64,000 nt of DNA from Candidatus Nitrosopelagicus sp. (GTDB lineage Archaea > Thermoproteota > Nitrososphaeria > Nitrososphaerales > Nitrosopumilaceae): assembly GCA_028345965.1 (NCBI GenBank), contig JAOMEP010000002.1, forward strand, positions 32,502 through 96,501, given 5' to 3'. This document shows, piece after piece, positions 16,432 to 24,218 of this stretch (position 1 is its first letter; each line of letters begins with the position of its first letter). The position numbers and the translations under genes were made by a program. Below the pieces are notes generated by a model that saw only the letters and a list, made by a program, of their open reading frames with translations, made no database searches and was not told where the DNA came from.

Positions 16432-16752
16432 CTATGGTTCCACTACTGCTAGCTTTTCATAGATTCTGTCGTAGTATCCGTTTTTGTCGCTAGCTGGTGC
16501 GTAAAATTCTGCGGAAATTACATCACCAACGCTTGCTGAACAATCACTAACTACGACTGAGTTACCCATCTGGGATTCACCAACACATCCGTAGTCGGTC
16601 ACTGCAATCACAGTAATTTGTTCTGCGTATTCTGTTGGCATCCAGTTCCACGGAGCAAGCAATAGTGTTAGGATTACGGCTATTCCTGCTACAGCCAGTC
16701 CTACCATTGCTATCCGCGATATACTTTCGCTTTTGAGTGATGTTTGTTGCAT
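16432..16752 (-). CDS. Membrane-anchored protein with an outer beta domain
   Basis: This 106-residue protein (from ATG 16752) has one hydrophobic helix at about 15-33 (AMVGLAVAGIAVILTLLLAP) and a C-terminal domain of about 70 residues with two cysteines. The domain is probably extracytoplasmic. An in-frame start 13 codons upstream (16791) would add a polar extension; I prefer 16752 because GAGG precedes it. The cysteines (YGCVGE and VSDCSA) could form a disulfide. Function unknown. Confidence 0.6.
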   Translation of the reverse strand: MQQTSLKSESISRIAMVGLAVAGIAVILTLLLAPWNWMPTEYAEQITVIAVTDYGCVGESQMGNSVVVSDCSASVGDVISAEFYAPASDKNGYYDRIYEKLAVVEP

Positions 16753-16818
16753 TTTCCTCACTATACTTAGGCGTTCAGAAGATATAACCAAGTGCTAAAA
16801 ATAAGAACTAGTGGTAAT

Positions 16819-17466
16819 TTAATTAACTAATGCCATTGCTCTAACAGGTGAGCCTGTAGCATTTTTGAGTTTTAGAGGTGCTACAATTAGATGAAATTTT
16901 TCTGAACTAATTTTATCAAGATTTGTCAAATTCTCTACAATCAAAATATTGTTTTTTGCTAAAACATGATGAACAGAAAATTTTCCATCTTTTCCCAAAT
17001 CTATACTTGGAGAATCAATTCCAACTAGATTGATTTTTTTTGATGCTAGATATTTTGCAGCAGATACCCCCAATCCTGGATTTTTCATAAAGTAAGACTT
17101 CTTGTTTAGATTTTTCTGCCAGCCTGTGTGAAATATGATAGTTGAACCATCATCTATTTTTCCATATTTCTTCTCAAATTTTTGTATGTCCGTTTTTGTA
17201 ATTGCTTGATCCGAACCTTTTCTAATTTTTATCAAAACGGCCTCTATGACTAGTCTTTTAGTCATGATCTGGTCAATTTTCTGACCTTTTTTGACAAAAT
17301 GATATGGTGCATCAATATGAGTTCCTGTATGAGTACTAAGAAATAGCAATTCTAGATTATATCCCTCTTTTTCAATACTCTCCCAATTTATGAAGTTAGG
17401 TTGAGGCGAGCCTGGAAATGTTGGAATATTTTCTGAAATTGTTAATGTTAAATCAATTACTTTCAT
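16819..17466 (-). CDS. Cyclase-family metal hydrolase (kynurenine formamidase-like)
   Basis: This 215-residue member of the cyclase family carries the metal-binding motif HTGTHIDAPYHF near residue 45 and the downstream DSPSIDLGKDGKFSVHHVLAKNNI motif with a second histidine. Relatives hydrolyse N-formylkynurenine or related amides. No tryptophan-degradation genes are adjacent, so the substrate is open. It is divergent from the Lrp-type sensor gene with a 47-base gap. Confidence 0.82.
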   Translation of the reverse strand: MKVIDLTLTISENIPTFPGSPQPNFINWESIEKEGYNLELLFLSTHTGTHIDAPYHFVKKGQKIDQIMTKRLVIEAVLIKIRKGSDQAITKTDIQKFEKKYGKIDDGSTIIFHTGWQKNLNKKSYFMKNPGLGVSAAKYLASKKINLVGIDSPSIDLGKDGKFSVHHVLAKNNILIVENLTNLDKISSEKFHLIVAPLKLKNATGSPVRAMALVN

Positions 17467-17513
17467 ATTTACTGGTACATCTATGAAAAGTTAAATATTG
17501 TATTTGAGGCTTT

Positions 17514-17780
17514 TTGGTATTGCCTATTTCTTATGTATTGATCAACTCAAATCTAGGAACAGATGTTCAGATCATTAAAGAAGTAAAAGGAATGTTAGCA
17601 GACCAAAATGACGTTAAACTCGAAATTCAAGGAGTGTACGGTGTTTATGACATACTTGTCAAACTATCGTCTGATAATAGTGAAAAATTGAAATCAATCG
17701 TAACAAATGATATTAGAAAAATTGAAAATGTTCAATCTACCCTAACAATGTTGGTAATTGAGCAACAAGAAAAATCATAA
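17514..17780 (+). CDS. Stand-alone Lrp/AsnC ligand-binding (RAM) domain
   Basis: This 88-residue protein is the effector-binding half of an Lrp/AsnC regulator without the DNA-binding half. It shows the beta-alpha-beta-beta-alpha-beta pattern: SYVLINSNLG, a helix with IIKEVKGML, VYGVYDILVKL, SNDIRKIENV-like helix, then STLTMLVIE. Such proteins form oligomers and bind amino acids or modulate full-length Lrp proteins. The start is TTG. It overlaps the convergent aminotransferase gene by six bases. Confidence 0.8.
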   Translation: MVLPISYVLINSNLGTDVQIIKEVKGMLADQNDVKLEIQGVYGVYDILVKLSSDNSEKLKSIVTNDIRKIENVQSTLTMLVIEQQEKS

Positions 17781-18920
17781 TTTCTTTAATTCTTCTACTA
17801 GCCCTAGAATCTCATCTTTTGTGTTGTATACGTGAGGAGAAATTCTTAATACTGGTTTTTCATAAATTTCTCTTTTCGCAATGATTATTCCTTTTTGAGC
17901 CATTGTGGATACGATTTTTTCAGGGTCATGTTTTCCAATCTCAAATGAAACTATGCTTGTTCTCTCAACCTCATTTTCAGGACCAAAAACTTTGGATTCT
18001 GGAATCTTTCCAATTTCATCTATGAATAAATTTGATAAATTTATGATATGTTTTCTGATATTATCCCATCCTAATTTTTGTAAAAATGTAACTGAGGATT
18101 CCATTCCTGCTAATCCAACGTAATTTCTAAATCCCGTTTGAAATCTGTCAGGTAATTCTTTGTATCTTATACCATCCGTTTCATTTGAATCTGCAGATTC
18201 TCCTCCAATGTTGAGAGGTTCTAGCAAATCACTAGATTCCTGCTTACAATAAAACACTCCAGTGCCCATTGGTCCACACAACCATTTTGAACCATTAAAT
18301 GACATAAAATCACATCCTGTATCTGCAAAGTCAAAATCACCAATACATCCAACAGTTTGGGCTGTATCCAAAAAATAAGGGATGTTTTCTTTTCGTAATT
18401 CTTTACCAATTTCTTTTACTGGTAAAATTAAACCTGAATTGTATAATCCATGACTTAGTGCTACCAATTTTGTTTTTTTATCTACCAATTTCTTTAAATC
18501 TGAATCTCTAAAACCGCCATTTTCATCAACTGGCAAACTTCGCACATCAATCTTTTTTCCAAGTTTTAACCAGGGAAAATAATTTGCATGATGTTCATGT
18601 TCTCCACCTCTAATTACAATATTGGAATCATTTTCAAACTTTATTCCATTTGCAACATTGTTTATCCCATCAGTAACGCTTTGTGTAATTATGATTTCAT
18701 CTGGTTGACATTTTACTACTTTTGCAACTGCCTTTCTTGTTTTCCCCCATAACTCTTTCATGAAAATTTCAGATTCTAGAGAATCCGGCCCCATCTCTGA
18801 ATAATCTATAAGGAATTGTTTCATTGCTTCTATGCTGATTTTAGGCATTACTGAAACTGATGCATTGTTTAGATAGATCTTATCAATTTGAAATTCTTCA
18901 GAAATTGAATCAAAATTCAT
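17775..18920 (-). CDS. Class V PLP aminotransferase (cysteine desulfurase-like)
   Basis: This 381-residue fold-type I PLP enzyme has the lysine motif SFNGSKWLCGPMG, a phosphate-binding ITQSVTDGINN and the histidine-rich EHEHHANYFPW. Relatives include NifS/SufS desulfurases and isopenicillin N epimerase-like enzymes. The desulfurase catalytic cysteine loop is not obvious, and no scaffold gene is adjacent, so a general amino-transfer, desulfuration or epimerase role is possible. The coding strand opposes the downstream RecA-like gene with a 28-base gap. Confidence 0.8.
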   Translation of the reverse strand: MNFDSISEEFQIDKIYLNNASVSVMPKISIEAMKQFLIDYSEMGPDSLESEIFMKELWGKTRKAVAKVVKCQPDEIIITQSVTDGINNVANGIKFENDSNIVIRGGEHEHHANYFPWLKLGKKIDVRSLPVDENGGFRDSDLKKLVDKKTKLVALSHGLYNSGLILPVKEIGKELRKENIPYFLDTAQTVGCIGDFDFADTGCDFMSFNGSKWLCGPMGTGVFYCKQESSDLLEPLNIGGESADSNETDGIRYKELPDRFQTGFRNYVGLAGMESSVTFLQKLGWDNIRKHIINLSNLFIDEIGKIPESKVFGPENEVERTSIVSFEIGKHDPEKIVSTMAQKGIIIAKREIYEKPVLRISPHVYNTKDEILGLVEELKKL

Positions 18921-18948
18921 TATATATCCGATTCAAAAATCATTACTG

Positions 18949-19497
18949 TTGGATAAAAACCATACAACATTTGAAAATTTTCAATTATTAGAAGAACATC
19001 TAACCTCTTCTAGTTCAAACCTACTTTTTTATGAAAATGCATTTTCCAAAATCAAACTAATTCGAGAAATCATATCGAAACAAAGTCTTCCAGTCTTATA
19101 CATTGATCTTGATTTTCTTTTCTCTGGGTATGTTAAATCAAAACTTCTCGAAATCCCTAATCTTACATTATTCACTACATTAGATTCAGGAATAAATGAT
19201 CTTCTTCCTAAAATTTTTGTAAAACTCTCAGAAGAACCTCATTTGGTAATATTTGATTCAATTAATGGACTATACAACACACTATCTAACGATGCAGATT
19301 CTGGAAGACTTGCAAATTCAATCTTAATGCTTCTTGCAAGAAACGTTTCGTTTTCAGACTCAATTTTGGTGATTTTAGCATTGGCCGGAAAAAAAGAAAA
19401 AGATTGGATTCTTCCAAACGGTCGACAAATTCTTGAAAATAACGAAATCAAAAAGTTTACAATTTCTGATCGATCCAAAATTATATTTGAAAATTAA
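18949..19497 (+). CDS. RecA-like protein lacking a Walker A motif
   Basis: This 182-residue protein starts with TTG. It has the alternating strand-helix pattern of RecA/KaiC-type ATPases. A strand (VLYIDLDFLFSG) and a Walker-B-like LVIFDSINGLYN near residue 100 are followed by an Asn-rich turn, LLARNVS and SILVILAL. No GxxxxGK(T/S) sequence occurs in the first 40 residues; that place reads SSSSNLLFYENAFSK. It may be a degenerate partner of a RadA-type ATPase, such as the RadB-like gene at 52656. The assignment rests on fold pattern only. Confidence 0.45.
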   Translation: MDKNHTTFENFQLLEEHLTSSSSNLLFYENAFSKIKLIREIISKQSLPVLYIDLDFLFSGYVKSKLLEIPNLTLFTTLDSGINDLLPKIFVKLSEEPHLVIFDSINGLYNTLSNDADSGRLANSILMLLARNVSFSDSILVILALAGKKEKDWILPNGRQILENNEIKKFTISDRSKIIFEN

Positions 19498-19501
19498 TTT
19501 T

Positions 19502-19539
19502 TTCAAACGGTGTTATAAAAAATTCAAACGGCGTTATAA
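19502..19539. repeat. Tandem 17-base direct repeat upstream of the ferredoxin gene
   Basis: TTCAAACGGTGTTATAA (19502-19518) and TTCAAACGGCGTTATAA (19523-19539) differ at one base. They are spaced 21 bases apart start to start, two turns of the helix, so proteins bound to both would face the same side. They lie about 20-65 bases upstream of the TATA element of the ferredoxin gene, where archaeal activators usually bind. Confidence 0.6.
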
Positions 19540-19558
19540 TTCGCGATTTTGAGGTAAG

Positions 19559-19567
19559 TTATATTAA
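19559..19567 (+). promoter_or_regulatory. TATA box of the ferredoxin gene
   Basis: TTATATTAA is centred 27 bases before the ATG at 19590, giving a leaderless or nearly leaderless transcript. The paired 17-base repeats lie just upstream. Confidence 0.5.
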
Positions 19568-19589
19568 GATCAATTTAGCATAATTTTTC

Positions 19590-19889
19590 ATGCCAGTAGC
19601 AATACTTCCAGACATTGGAGAACAAATGTGCATTGGATGCGCTTTATGTGTTGAAATTTGTACCTCTTTAGGACCTGATGTATTAAGAGTAAAACCAGTC
19701 GAAGGCTGGAAAAGAGGAAAAGCATTTGTCTTTTATCCTGAAAGATGTATCACCGACGGTGCATGCATCGGAGTTTGCCCAACAAAAGCAATCTTTTGGA
19801 TGAGACCAATGGACTTTACAGTAGGACAACCTGTCCCACTATACAGAAACTCTGTCTTCGTCAAAGGTTGGACTGAATTAGTAGATTAA
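19590..19889 (+). CDS. Two-cluster ferredoxin with one Asp ligand position
   Basis: This 99-residue 2[4Fe-4S]-type ferredoxin is a soluble electron carrier. The first cluster motif is complete: C14-x2-C17-x2-C20-x3-C24. The second is C53-x2-D56-x2-C59-x3-C63-P, so the second ligand is aspartate instead of cysteine. Such a site is known to hold an Asp-ligated 4Fe or a 3Fe cluster. The C-terminal 35 residues form an extension beyond the usual fold. It stands alone after a region with tandem operator-like repeats, so its expression is probably controlled. Its redox partner is unknown. Confidence 0.88.
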   Translation: MPVAILPDIGEQMCIGCALCVEICTSLGPDVLRVKPVEGWKRGKAFVFYPERCITDGACIGVCPTKAIFWMRPMDFTVGQPVPLYRNSVFVKGWTELVD

Positions 19890-19952
19890 GTCCAACAAAA
19901 ATTTCTTTTTATTATCTTTTATCTTATATTATGATATCATATTGCATGTATT

Positions 19953-20447
19953 ATGACCAAAATTGGAGATGCTAAGCGAAAACTTCATGGAAAACTTACT
20001 GGACGACCAGATAATTTTTCCTGGTTAATTGATGGTAAACTTGCAGGAAGTGCAATTCCTACATCAAAAAAAGAAATTGAATGGATGCAAGAAGAAGGCG
20101 TTAAAACAATTGTAACAATTAGAGAAGAACCATTAGATGAAAATTGGGTAAACGAGATGAATTATCTACACGTTTTATCCGATGATATGGGCGTTCCAAG
20201 TTTTGATGATCTAAAAAATTCAGTAGATTATGTTCATCAAAAAATTGAAAATAAAGAACCTGTAATGGTACACTGTTTAGCAGGTTTAGGACGCACCGGA
20301 ACAATTCTTGCTTGTTATTTGATAAAATATGAAAAAATGTCAGCCGAAGATGCAATTCAGCATGTCAGAGAACAAAGACATGGTTCAATCCAGTCATTTG
20401 TACAAGAAGAAATGATTTTCCAGTATGCAAAAACTCTAAATGACTAA
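19953..20447 (+). CDS. Dual-specificity protein phosphatase
   Basis: This 164-residue cysteine phosphatase has the P-loop signature HCLAGLGRTG (Cys-x5-Arg) near residue 108. The general-acid loop is around SDDMGVPSFDDL. Relatives remove phosphate from Tyr, Ser/Thr or inositol phosphates. Length and motif order are normal for archaeal DSPs. It ends one base before the convergent small gene at 20449. Confidence 0.85.
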   Translation: MTKIGDAKRKLHGKLTGRPDNFSWLIDGKLAGSAIPTSKKEIEWMQEEGVKTIVTIREEPLDENWVNEMNYLHVLSDDMGVPSFDDLKNSVDYVHQKIENKEPVMVHCLAGLGRTGTILACYLIKYEKMSAEDAIQHVREQRHGSIQSFVQEEMIFQYAKTLND

Positions 20448-20448
20448 T

Positions 20449-20601
20449 CTACTCTGGAATTGATTCAGAAACTAATTTTCCATCAACGATTTTAATTTTT
20501 AATCGTATATCGTCTTTGAAAACTAAAGTCAAACCACCTTCAGCATCAGGATCTTGGACTTCAATAATATCTTGCATTCTTATTCCATCAAATTTTGCCA
20601 T
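20449..20601 (-). CDS. 50-residue protein, tandem paralogue A
   Basis: I read this from the DNA: ATG at 20601, TAG at 20449, 50 residues. It begins MAKFDGIRMQD and ends LVSESIPE. It is gaplessly alignable with the neighbour at 20608-20760: 26 of 50 residues are identical, including DG, EV, PD, EGG, KD, VDGK and SIPE. The pattern suggests a small all-beta fold (several short strands with Asp-Gly turns). Only six bases separate the two genes, so they are one transcript. Function unknown. Confidence 0.75.
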   Translation of the reverse strand: MAKFDGIRMQDIIEVQDPDAEGGLTLVFKDDIRLKIKIVDGKLVSESIPE

Positions 20602-20607
20602 TTTAAA

Positions 20608-20760
20608 TCACTCCGGAATTGAGACGGTTTCAATTTTACCGTCTACTGCTTTAATGAACATAAATCTATTATCCTTGAGAATTATTGTAATTCCGCCTTC
20701 TTTATCTGGTTCTTCAACTTCTAAAACTGGCTGTCCAAGTAATCCATCGTATTTTGCCAT
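20608..20760 (-). CDS. 50-residue protein, tandem paralogue B
   Basis: This gene runs from ATG 20760 to TGA 20608 and encodes exactly 50 residues beginning MAKYDGLLGQP. It is the upstream member of the tandem pair, about 52 percent identical to the next gene with no gaps. Conservation of both coding frames at the protein level is good evidence that both are expressed. It lies 19 bases downstream of the 181-residue gene on the same strand, so the three probably form one operon. Confidence 0.75.
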   Translation of the reverse strand: MAKYDGLLGQPVLEVEEPDKEGGITIILKDNRFMFIKAVDGKIETVSIPE

Positions 20761-20779
20761 ACTATAACACCAAATTCAA

Positions 20780-21316
20780 CTAATTAATACTTATTTCAAT
20801 CTCACCTGATTGATTCTTGGCATCGCCTTTCTTGATGTAAGGATGTGTTTCCCATGAAGCAAATGCTTCTGCAGAAATTTTATGATTACCTGTTCCTAAC
20901 TCTGATGCATTAAATGTGAATTTTTCCTCAAAATCAAAAAATTCTTTTTGTACATCTTCTTCAGTTAATGCAATAAATGGCTCAAAATTCTTTGCTACTT
21001 GAACCCATATTCTTCTATCTTTCATGGGATTTACCAACTTTGGATTTCTGGTCCAAAAAATTGATGCCTTTCTGTATGTGTCTACAGGCTTGCCCAATTC
21101 ATGTTTTCTAATACCACCTTTTGCTAATTTTATGCCATACTTTAGTTTGATAGTATTATCATTTTCATCATATGCTTGTGTCCAATTTTTTTCATTAAAT
21201 GCATCTCTTAATCCACCTGTTAATGAAAATCTGGCAGTAATGGTGATTTTTTCATCACTAGCAAATTCATCTTTTTCTTTACCAAGAGTTATTGCTGAAA
21301 TCTGAGTTTCGGACAT
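20780..21316 (-). CDS. Soluble beta-rich protein of unknown function
   Basis: From ATG 21316 the product has 178 residues (an in-frame ATG at 21325 would add three). It has no signal peptide or membrane helix. Strand-like segments alternate with turns (EKITITARFSLTGGL, GEIEISIN at the end), suggesting an immunoglobulin- or C2-like beta sandwich. It heads the likely operon with the two 50-residue paralogues. It is divergent from rpoL with a very short intergenic region. Confidence 0.6.
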   Translation of the reverse strand: MSETQISAITLGKEKDEFASDEKITITARFSLTGGLRDAFNEKNWTQAYDENDNTIKLKYGIKLAKGGIRKHELGKPVDTYRKASIFWTRNPKLVNPMKDRRIWVQVAKNFEPFIALTEEDVQKEFFDFEEKFTFNASELGTGNHKISAEAFASWETHPYIKKGDAKNQSGEIEISIN

Positions 21317-21328
21317 AATTGACATTGA

Positions 21329-21335
21329 TTTATAT
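21329..21335 (+). promoter_or_regulatory. TATA box of rpoL
   Basis: TTTATAT is centred 29 bases before TTG 21361 and only about 13 bases after an upstream in-frame TTG at 21319. This placement is the reason I prefer the shorter rpoL start. Confidence 0.5.
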
Positions 21336-21360
21336 CCACAATAAGTTCTTTTTTGATCAA

Positions 21361-21633
21361 TTGAACATTCAATTAATTAATTCAGATAAAAAAGAAGCCA
21401 GCTTGGCAATTAAAGACGCTGATATAGGCGCTCTCTACATTATTCAACACGAACTTCTAAAAGACAAAAATACAGATTTTGCAGGTGTTATAATCAAACA
21501 TCCATTAACCAATGAAATATGGATGAGAGTTAACTCAAAATCTAACCCAATGACTCAGATTTCTGCAGCAGCAGATACTGCAATCGCTGAAGTTGCAAGT
21601 TTACAAAAACTCATCAACTCAAAAATAAAGTGA
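21361..21633 (+). CDS. rpoL: RNA polymerase subunit L (Rpo11)
   Basis: RpoL/Rpo11 pairs with Rpo3 to nucleate archaeal RNA polymerase assembly. The 90-residue product contains the characteristic LAIKDADIGALYIIQHELL and GVIIKHPLTNEIWMRVNSK segments. I chose TTG 21361 (NIQLINSDKKEAS follows), because family members begin about there and a TATA box sits 29 bases upstream; a longer frame extends to 21319. The next genes, tfs and pcn, follow in the same direction within 40 bases, forming a transcription/replication cluster. Confidence 0.88.
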   Translation: MNIQLINSDKKEASLAIKDADIGALYIIQHELLKDKNTDFAGVIIKHPLTNEIWMRVNSKSNPMTQISAAADTAIAEVASLQKLINSKIK

Positions 21634-21642
21634 TTTTCACAG

Positions 21643-21966
21643 ATGAAATTCTGTCCTACCTGTGATGTCAGGCTCAAAAAAGATTCTAATACTTTAGTTC
21701 TAACATGTCCAAAATGTAATTATACTGAAGGCGGCTCAAAAACAGAAAAACAATCAATTTCACAAGAATCTGAATCTGACTTTCTTGTATTGGAAGAAAA
21801 TGAAGGAAAAGATGTTTTACCAACAATGGAAATTGATTGTGAAAATAAAGATTGTGATAACAGAGAGGCTGTATGGTGGATGCTTCAAACAAGAAGTGCT
21901 GATGAACCCACAACACAATTCTTTAGATGCACAAAATGTAAACACACTTGGCGAAATTACGCATAA
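21643..21966 (+). CDS. tfs: Transcription factor S (TFS, transcript cleavage factor)
   Basis: TFS stimulates the polymerase to cut backtracked RNA. The 107-residue protein has an N-terminal zinc ribbon (C4, C7, C22, C25) and a C-terminal TFIIS-type ribbon (C66, C71, C96, C99). The catalytic acidic hairpin D87-E88 lies inside TRSADEPTT. Two zinc ribbons joined by an acidic linker is the full-length arrangement. It starts nine bases after rpoL. Confidence 0.92.
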   Translation: MKFCPTCDVRLKKDSNTLVLTCPKCNYTEGGSKTEKQSISQESESDFLVLEENEGKDVLPTMEIDCENKDCDNREAVWWMLQTRSADEPTTQFFRCTKCKHTWRNYA

Positions 21967-22000
21967 GGTTTAACTTTACCATTCACGACAAAATAATGAT

Positions 22001-22747
22001 TTGGTTTTTTCAGCTAAGACAAATGGGGCAGAAGAATGGAAGGCAATCATCTCTGCAATTTCTACACTTGTAGAAGAGGCGACATTTGAAGCAACTGTGG
22101 AGGGAATATCTTTTAGAGGAATGGATCCTTCCCATGTAGCATTAATTGATATTAACTGGCCAAATTCTGCATTTGAAAAATACAATTGTGATAGTGATAT
22201 AAAATTTGGAGTTCGTATTGATGAGTTTTCAAAATTAATAAAAAGATCCGATAAAAGTAATTCAATTGAAATTAACATATCTGATGATAACATGCTTCTT
22301 GTTACAATAGGTAAGAATAAAAAATACAAAATGCGATTAATTGAAAGTTCGGCATCTGATACGCCACTACCAAAAATTCCCTATGATACAAAAATATCAT
22401 TAACATCATCGGCATTAGATAAAATACTTGGAGACGTTCAAGTGGTCTCTGATTATCTAACCATCACTTCTAGTGAATCATCTACTACATTTTCTGGTAA
22501 AGGTGACTCTGGAGAAGTTGATATTTCATTAGAAAGCAGTCAAGATGAAATTCAGGAATTATCAGTAAAACAAGAAAGTACTGGCACATACAGCCTAGAA
22601 TATCTAAATCCTATAATCAAGGCTGTTGGTAGTAGTGTTGATGTTGTTACGTGTGAGTATTCTACAGCAAAACCTCTAAGAGTTGAATTCAAGGTTTCAA
22701 ATTTAGGTCAAATTCATTTCTATTTAGCTCCTCGTGTTGAGAGTTAG
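22001..22747 (+). CDS. pcn: DNA polymerase sliding clamp PCNA
   Basis: PCNA encircles DNA and tethers polymerase, ligase and FEN1. The 248-residue length and two-domain repeat are typical. Recognisable segments include VEGISFRGMDPSHVALIDINWP, the interdomain loop region near SSASDTPLPKIPYDTK and the C-terminal QIHFYLAPRVES. It starts with TTG (MVFSAKTNG); the nearby ATG at 21996 is out of frame. It is the last gene of the rpoL-tfs-pcn cluster. Confidence 0.94.
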   Translation: MVFSAKTNGAEEWKAIISAISTLVEEATFEATVEGISFRGMDPSHVALIDINWPNSAFEKYNCDSDIKFGVRIDEFSKLIKRSDKSNSIEINISDDNMLLVTIGKNKKYKMRLIESSASDTPLPKIPYDTKISLTSSALDKILGDVQVVSDYLTITSSESSTTFSGKGDSGEVDISLESSQDEIQELSVKQESTGTYSLEYLNPIIKAVGSSVDVVTCEYSTAKPLRVEFKVSNLGQIHFYLAPRVES

Positions 22748-22780
22748 AATTTTAAGACCAATTGTTCAAGTGAAACAGAT

Positions 22781-24181
22781 TTGAAATTAGTAGTAAAGTT
22801 TGGTGGAACGTCATTGGCAACTGTGAAGGATATCATAAACGTAGCAAAAACTGTGAATAAAATTGCAAAAAAGAACAAAACAGTAGTTGTATGCTCTGCA
22901 GTAGATGGTGTCACTGATGAATTAATTCAAATATCATCGTTAATAGAAAAAGGAAATAAAAAAGACGCAAATAGAATGCTTGCAAAAATATCTCAAAAAC
23001 ACAAACAGTTTGCTGCACATCTAGTTGTAAATCCTAAAATTTTAAAATCACTTTCAAATAAATTGAATTCTGATTTATCAGAATTAGAAGAATTAGTTCG
23101 TGGATTAATTTTACTAGGAGAAGTTACACCACGTTCATATGATTATCTAATTTCTTTTGGTGAACGACTATCGATTGATTTGGTATCGTTTTCATTACAA
23201 GAATTAAAAAATAAATCCGTACCATTGAGTGGTAAAGAAGCAGGAATAGTTACTGATTCTAACTTTGGTGATTCACGACCTCTAATGGATACTACAAGAA
23301 TCCGTCTTTCAAAAACAATTAACGAACATTTAACAAAAAATACTATTCCTGTTGTAGCTGGATTTGCAGGTGCAGATCAACATGATCATACCACTACATT
23401 TGGTCGTGGTGGTTCTGATTATACTGCAACAATAATTGCATCATGCATTGACGCAAATGAAATCTGGTTGATGAGTGATGTTGAAGGAATGATGACTGCA
23501 GATCCAAAGTTGATAAAAAATGCAAAACTTCTCAAACAAGTTTCATATGCAGAAGCAATTGAGATGGCTAGATTTGGTGCAAAACAGATCCATCCGCGAA
23601 CATTTGAACCATTATTGTCTAAAAAAATCCCAATGCGAATTAGAAGTAGTTTTGATGTTAATAATCAAGGAACTCTTGTCACATTACCAAATTCTAAATC
23701 CCAGAATTCTGTAAAGTGTGTGTCTGCAATTAGAAAAGTAGGATTACTTGATTTAACCGGCGGTATATTGTTTGCAGGACCTGGTGCTGCAGCAAAAATC
23801 TTTTCAGTTCTTGCTAAAAATGACATTAATGCAATGATGGTATCGTCAAATCCATCAGAATCAAGCATAACCATTGTTGTAAAAAAAGAAGATCTTCCAA
23901 AAGCAGAAAATGAATTAGAAATTAATCTACTTGGAACAACTCTTAAAAAAATTGAAACAATTCCAAATGTTGCGATAATTGCCGTAATTGGTTCTGGAAT
24001 GAGAGGTAAAGTTGGAATAGCATCTAGAGTATTTCTTGCAGCACAAAAATCAAACTCTAATGTTATGATGATTGCACAAGGCTCCTCAGAACTAAACTTG
24101 GCATTTGTTGTAAAAGATAATGATTGTAAGGCAGTAGTTCAATCACTACATAATGAGTTCAAATTGAACAGCATAAAGTAA
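22781..24181 (+). CDS. lysC: Aspartate kinase
   Basis: This 466-residue enzyme phosphorylates aspartate at the entry to threonine, methionine and lysine synthesis. The amino-acid kinase motif VKFGGTS is at the N terminus (residues 5-11). FGRGGSDYTATIIA and EIWLMSDVEGMMTADPK are in the catalytic domain, and two ACT regulatory domains occupy about 310-466. Tandem ACT domains suggest end-product inhibition. The start is TTG. It follows pcn by 33 bases and cbiH follows it. Confidence 0.92.
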   Translation: MKLVVKFGGTSLATVKDIINVAKTVNKIAKKNKTVVVCSAVDGVTDELIQISSLIEKGNKKDANRMLAKISQKHKQFAAHLVVNPKILKSLSNKLNSDLSELEELVRGLILLGEVTPRSYDYLISFGERLSIDLVSFSLQELKNKSVPLSGKEAGIVTDSNFGDSRPLMDTTRIRLSKTINEHLTKNTIPVVAGFAGADQHDHTTTFGRGGSDYTATIIASCIDANEIWLMSDVEGMMTADPKLIKNAKLLKQVSYAEAIEMARFGAKQIHPRTFEPLLSKKIPMRIRSSFDVNNQGTLVTLPNSKSQNSVKCVSAIRKVGLLDLTGGILFAGPGAAAKIFSVLAKNDINAMMVSSNPSESSITIVVKKEDLPKAENELEINLLGTTLKKIETIPNVAIIAVIGSGMRGKVGIASRVFLAAQKSNSNVMMIAQGSSELNLAFVVKDNDCKAVVQSLHNEFKLNSIK

Positions 24182-24218
24182 GATAAGGGATAAATTATTC
24201 AAACAATCTTCAATTTTC

